A stretch of DNA of 64,000 nucleotides from Deltaproteobacteria bacterium (lineage in GTDB: Bacteria > JAGRBM01 > JAHCIT01), in the NCBI GenBank assembly GCA_026129095.1, contig JAHCIT010000003.1:310001-374000 (forward strand). The letters are read 5' to 3'. How positions within the stretch are numbered: position 1 is the stretch's first letter; the number at the start of each line of letters is the position of its first letter. Shown piece after piece: positions 61,593 to 64,000 of the stretch. The notes beneath the pieces are model-generated. The model was not told the origin of the DNA. It saw nothing but the letters and a program-made list of their open reading frames with translations, and ran no database searches. The position numbers were made by a program, and so were the translations under genes.

Positions 61593-63395
61593 ATGAGCAC
61601 CAAAGAAACCACTATCCAAGTATCGCCGAGGATATTTGACCATCTCGGCCTCGCAGCATACGAGAGTCTCAAAAAATGCTTGGCTGAATTGGCAGCCAAT
61701 TCATATGACGCCGACGCCACCGAAGTGCGAATACACGTTCCAGTACAGTTGGAGGGAGGTTCGGTCATTAAGGTCACTGATAATGGCGAAGGAATGACCG
61801 CCGATCAGATCGAAAAGTCCTATCTTTTTATCGGGCGGGATCGGCGCACGTTGGGGCAACGAACATCAGGCACCAAATCAGGTAGGCCTAGATTAGTTAT
61901 TGGGAGTAAGGGGATCGGTAAGCTCGCGGGCTTTGGTGTGTCATCTCAACTCCGATTGATATCAGTTCGCACAGGCATGAAGTCCACAGTCACTCTCGAT
62001 CGGCATCATTTCGACGATCTTAAAACCCTTGCAGATCAGAAAGTCGTAATCGAGACAGCGCCTACGGATGCAGCGGATGGCACATCTGTCGAACTTCATA
62101 ATCCCAATTCTCAACTCTCCGTCCCCGATGAAGCTACTATTCGCCGACACCTATTTCGTGTTTTGCCGAATACCCCGGATTTTCGTGTCTACGTGAACGA
62201 AAAGGAATGTACAGCTGACGCTCTTGAAGGGACGCGAACACCATTTGACCAAGAAATTCCGAGCGTCGGGAGAGTACATGGTTTCTATGTAATCGCAGGG
62301 AACCGACTACCGAATTTTGGTATGGCCGTCCGGGTGCGGGGTCGTTTGGTTAAGGAGCCAAATCTTTTCGGCATTGACACGACGAAACATTGGTTCTTTT
62401 CCACGAACCGGATTTACGGTGAAATCAACGCTGATTTTCTTGATCCCGAGGATGGAGAAAATCGCGCACATGATGTCATCAATACTAGTCGAGATGGGTT
62501 CTTGGAGGATTCTCCGGTCGTCCAGAAGTTTGAGGAGTGGGTTCGGGAGTTTTTAATAAGAATATTCAGAGCGATCGAAGACGCCGAAGAAAAAAAGCGT
62601 GAATCAGTTGTTTTAAAAAATCCTGAATATGAAGCGAGACTGAACAAACTTCCGGCCCATGTTAAATCAACCGCAGAGCGTGTTGCTCGAACAGTATTTT
62701 CTAAACTCAAAAGCGTTGACCAAGACCAAGCCTCAGAGCTGATCGATTGGATATTGAAATATTACGAGTCGAACGTCTTGCGTGAGTTGATAAGTGCTAT
62801 CGTGAAGGCCGACACGAAAGATGTCGCAATATTGTCGGAGATGATAAGAGAGTGGGGCTTACAGCAGGTCAATGGGGTTGTTGAGCATGTCAAGGATCAG
62901 ATCAGCATCATAAAGCGGCTTGAAGATTTGATCTCCGACGACACGGCGGAAGAAATAGATTTGCATAAACTCGTTGAGAATAACCTTTGGCTAGTTCGGC
63001 AGGGTTTGGAGCTTTGGAGTTCTGACAAACCACTAAAAACTGTTTTGGATAAAAAAGTTGACGAAAATTATAAGGACTACGCAGATATTCGCCCGGATAT
63101 CGTATGTCGTTCAAGAGATGAAGGGCGACAAGCCGTTGTTCTTGAATTCAAACGCCCCAAGGAAAAGATCAGACCAGAACATATTACCCAAGCCATGACG
63201 TACGAAGGGATTATTGCGGCCCACAGACCTGGCATAATCTTTGAGACCTACGTGATTGGTCGGCAATACGATCCCGCTGTTCTTGCCGTGAAGGAAAAAC
63301 AAGCGAAGGCTGGGAACCATCTAGTTTCCTATGAACACCTGCTTCAGGGAGCTCGGAACCGCTTTGAAACAATCTTAGAATTACTCGGCCAGTAG
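61593..63395 (+). CDS. GHKL ATPase fused to C-terminal PD-(D/E)xK nuclease
   Basis: A 600-residue protein, ATG 61593. N-terminal GHKL (Hsp90/MutL/MORC-like) ATPase: N box LAELAANSYDADATEV (residues 30-45), G1 DNGEGM (63-68), and G2 GSKGIGKLAGFG (104-115). Middle domain of about 200 residues with helical, transducer-like features. C-terminal nuclease core: RPDIV (D502), VVLEFKRP (E518-F-K520) and a following QAMTYEG (Q533, Y537), like Shedu/DUF4263 nucleases. It sits inside the operon between Res and Mod, yet is clearly lower in GC than both. So it may be an accessory or second defence effector acquired by the R-M locus. No close named system matches from memory. Confidence 0.85.
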   Translation: MSTKETTIQVSPRIFDHLGLAAYESLKKCLAELAANSYDADATEVRIHVPVQLEGGSVIKVTDNGEGMTADQIEKSYLFIGRDRRTLGQRTSGTKSGRPRLVIGSKGIGKLAGFGVSSQLRLISVRTGMKSTVTLDRHHFDDLKTLADQKVVIETAPTDAADGTSVELHNPNSQLSVPDEATIRRHLFRVLPNTPDFRVYVNEKECTADALEGTRTPFDQEIPSVGRVHGFYVIAGNRLPNFGMAVRVRGRLVKEPNLFGIDTTKHWFFSTNRIYGEINADFLDPEDGENRAHDVINTSRDGFLEDSPVVQKFEEWVREFLIRIFRAIEDAEEKKRESVVLKNPEYEARLNKLPAHVKSTAERVARTVFSKLKSVDQDQASELIDWILKYYESNVLRELISAIVKADTKDVAILSEMIREWGLQQVNGVVEHVKDQISIIKRLEDLISDDTAEEIDLHKLVENNLWLVRQGLELWSSDKPLKTVLDKKVDENYKDYADIRPDIVCRSRDEGRQAVVLEFKRPKEKIRPEHITQAMTYEGIIAAHRPGIIFETYVIGRQYDPAVLAVKEKQAKAGNHLVSYEHLLQGARNRFETILELLGQ

Positions 63396-63431
63396 TTTCC
63401 TACGCGCTCAAATTTAAGGATCACACAGTTA

Positions 63432-64000
63432 ATGCCTCCCAAGAAGACCCCAATATCCTCATCCTCTCCGTCTCTACCGATCGAGTCCGTACGTCACAAG
63501 GACAAGCGGGCGAACATCCCGACGGAGGAGCTGAAGGATTTCATCAAGGACGACGAGAAGGCTCCGAAGTCCATGCTCTACCCGCGCGATCCGTCGCTGG
63601 ATCCGCAGTTGGTCTGGAAGGGGAAGGACGAGCAGGACGCCAAGGACCTCGAAGTGCCGGTGGTGCCGGTTTACATACAGGAGAAGATCCATCCGCAGGC
63701 GCTGATCGAGGATTTCCGCAGTTCCGCCAGAACGGGCGGGCCGGCGCAGGCGTCTCTGTTCAGCGACTTCAACGGGATCGCCTTTGAAGACCTGATCGAG
63801 TTCTACCAGCACGAGCAGAACTGGACGAACCGCATGATCCTGGGCGATTCACTACTCGTGATGACATCGCTGGCCGAAAAGGAAGGGCTCAAGGGCAAGG
63901 TCCAGACGATCTTCATGGACCCGCCGTACGGCATCAAGTTCGGTTCAAACTGGCAAGTTTCAACGCGCAAGCGGGATCTAAATGATGGCAAAAGTGAGGA
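63432..64000 (+). CDS. Type III-like DNA methyltransferase Mod (partial, cut by right edge)
   Basis: 189 residues are in the window, from ATG 63432. An N-terminal region with charged stretches (YPRDPSLDPQLVWKGKDEQD) leads to the start of the DNA adenine/cytosine-N4 methyltransferase: NWTNRMILGDSLLVMTSLAE, then motif IV IFMDPPYGIKFGSNW (DPPY). This organisation is found in type III Mod proteins and similar site-specific methyltransferases. The rest of the gene and any further members of the locus are outside the window. Composition is host-like, unlike the GHKL gene 36 nt upstream. Confidence 0.92.
   Translation, partial: MPPKKTPISSSSPSLPIESVRHKDKRANIPTEELKDFIKDDEKAPKSMLYPRDPSLDPQLVWKGKDEQDAKDLEVPVVPVYIQEKIHPQALIEDFRSSARTGGPAQASLFSDFNGIAFEDLIEFYQHEQNWTNRMILGDSLLVMTSLAEKEGLKGKVQTIFMDPPYGIKFGSNWQVSTRKRDLNDGKSE

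Overview
The window is a high-GC chromosomal segment of a Gram-negative bacterium. A GspN-type secretion protein, several outer-membrane lipoprotein candidates, TonB/ExbBD, TatBC, ScpAB and a FHA-GAF-cyclase point to a deltaproteobacterial-type lineage (Myxococcota/Desulfobacterota or an uncultured relative). That placement is inference; there is no rRNA here to settle it. The one RNA gene I can support is tRNA-Asn(GTT). I see no CRISPR array, no intact insertion sequence and no replication origin.

Layout. 0-2.6 kb (minus): cut-off response regulator, sensor histidine kinase and prepilin peptidase. 2.6-3.7 kb: TonB-like protein. 3.7-6.8 kb (minus): housekeeping run ribH-nusB-ilvC-pssA. 7.0-11.3 kb: HEAT-like secreted protein, then the type II secretion inner-membrane genes gspL-gspM-gspN. 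11.4-13.1 kb: FHA-GAF-cyclase. 13.1-13.9 kb: lower-GC gene with a HEPN-type motif. 13.9-21.3 kb: quinone reductase, proline-rich membrane protein, exbB-exbD-tonB, ClC channel, scpA-scpB. 21.5-27.8 kb: tRNA-Asn, mgtE, TPR protein, comM, TolB-like protein, Rrf2 regulator, cyclic-nucleotide-binding protein. 27.9-38.7 kb: lipoproteins, a histone-deacetylase-like enzyme, tatB-tatC and a sugar-nucleotide epimerase. 38.7-46.8 kb: IMPase, methyltransferase, membrane proteins, TetR, a two-gene lower-GC islet, a membrane cyclase, mscL. 46.9-57.8 kb: OmpA lipoprotein, TetR/Coq4 divergent pair, two tandem histidine kinases, lipoproteins, and a PAP2/secreted protein/PlsC operon. 57.8-58.6 kb: gene-poor stretch with a long hairpin. 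58.6-64 kb: a type III-like restriction-modification locus running off the right edge.

The most notable content is the right-end defence locus. A helicase-nuclease (Res) and a DNA methyltransferase (Mod, truncated by the window) are separated by a lower-GC gene that fuses a GHKL ATPase to a C-terminal PD-(D/E)xK (Shedu/DUF4263-like) nuclease. Second is a multi-pass membrane module with a conserved PYAP motif shared by four proteins between 40 and 52.5 kb: one with no output domain, one cyclase and two kinases. One of those kinases has lost its phospho-accepting histidine. Single- or two-gene islets of lower GC (13.1, 42.6 and 61.6 kb) look like independent acquisitions.

Many start codons are GTG or TTG, and neighbouring genes often overlap by 4 nt, so translational coupling seems common. 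Where an open frame extends upstream into a neighbour, I shortened it to the start best supported by a ribosome-binding site or the family N-terminus.
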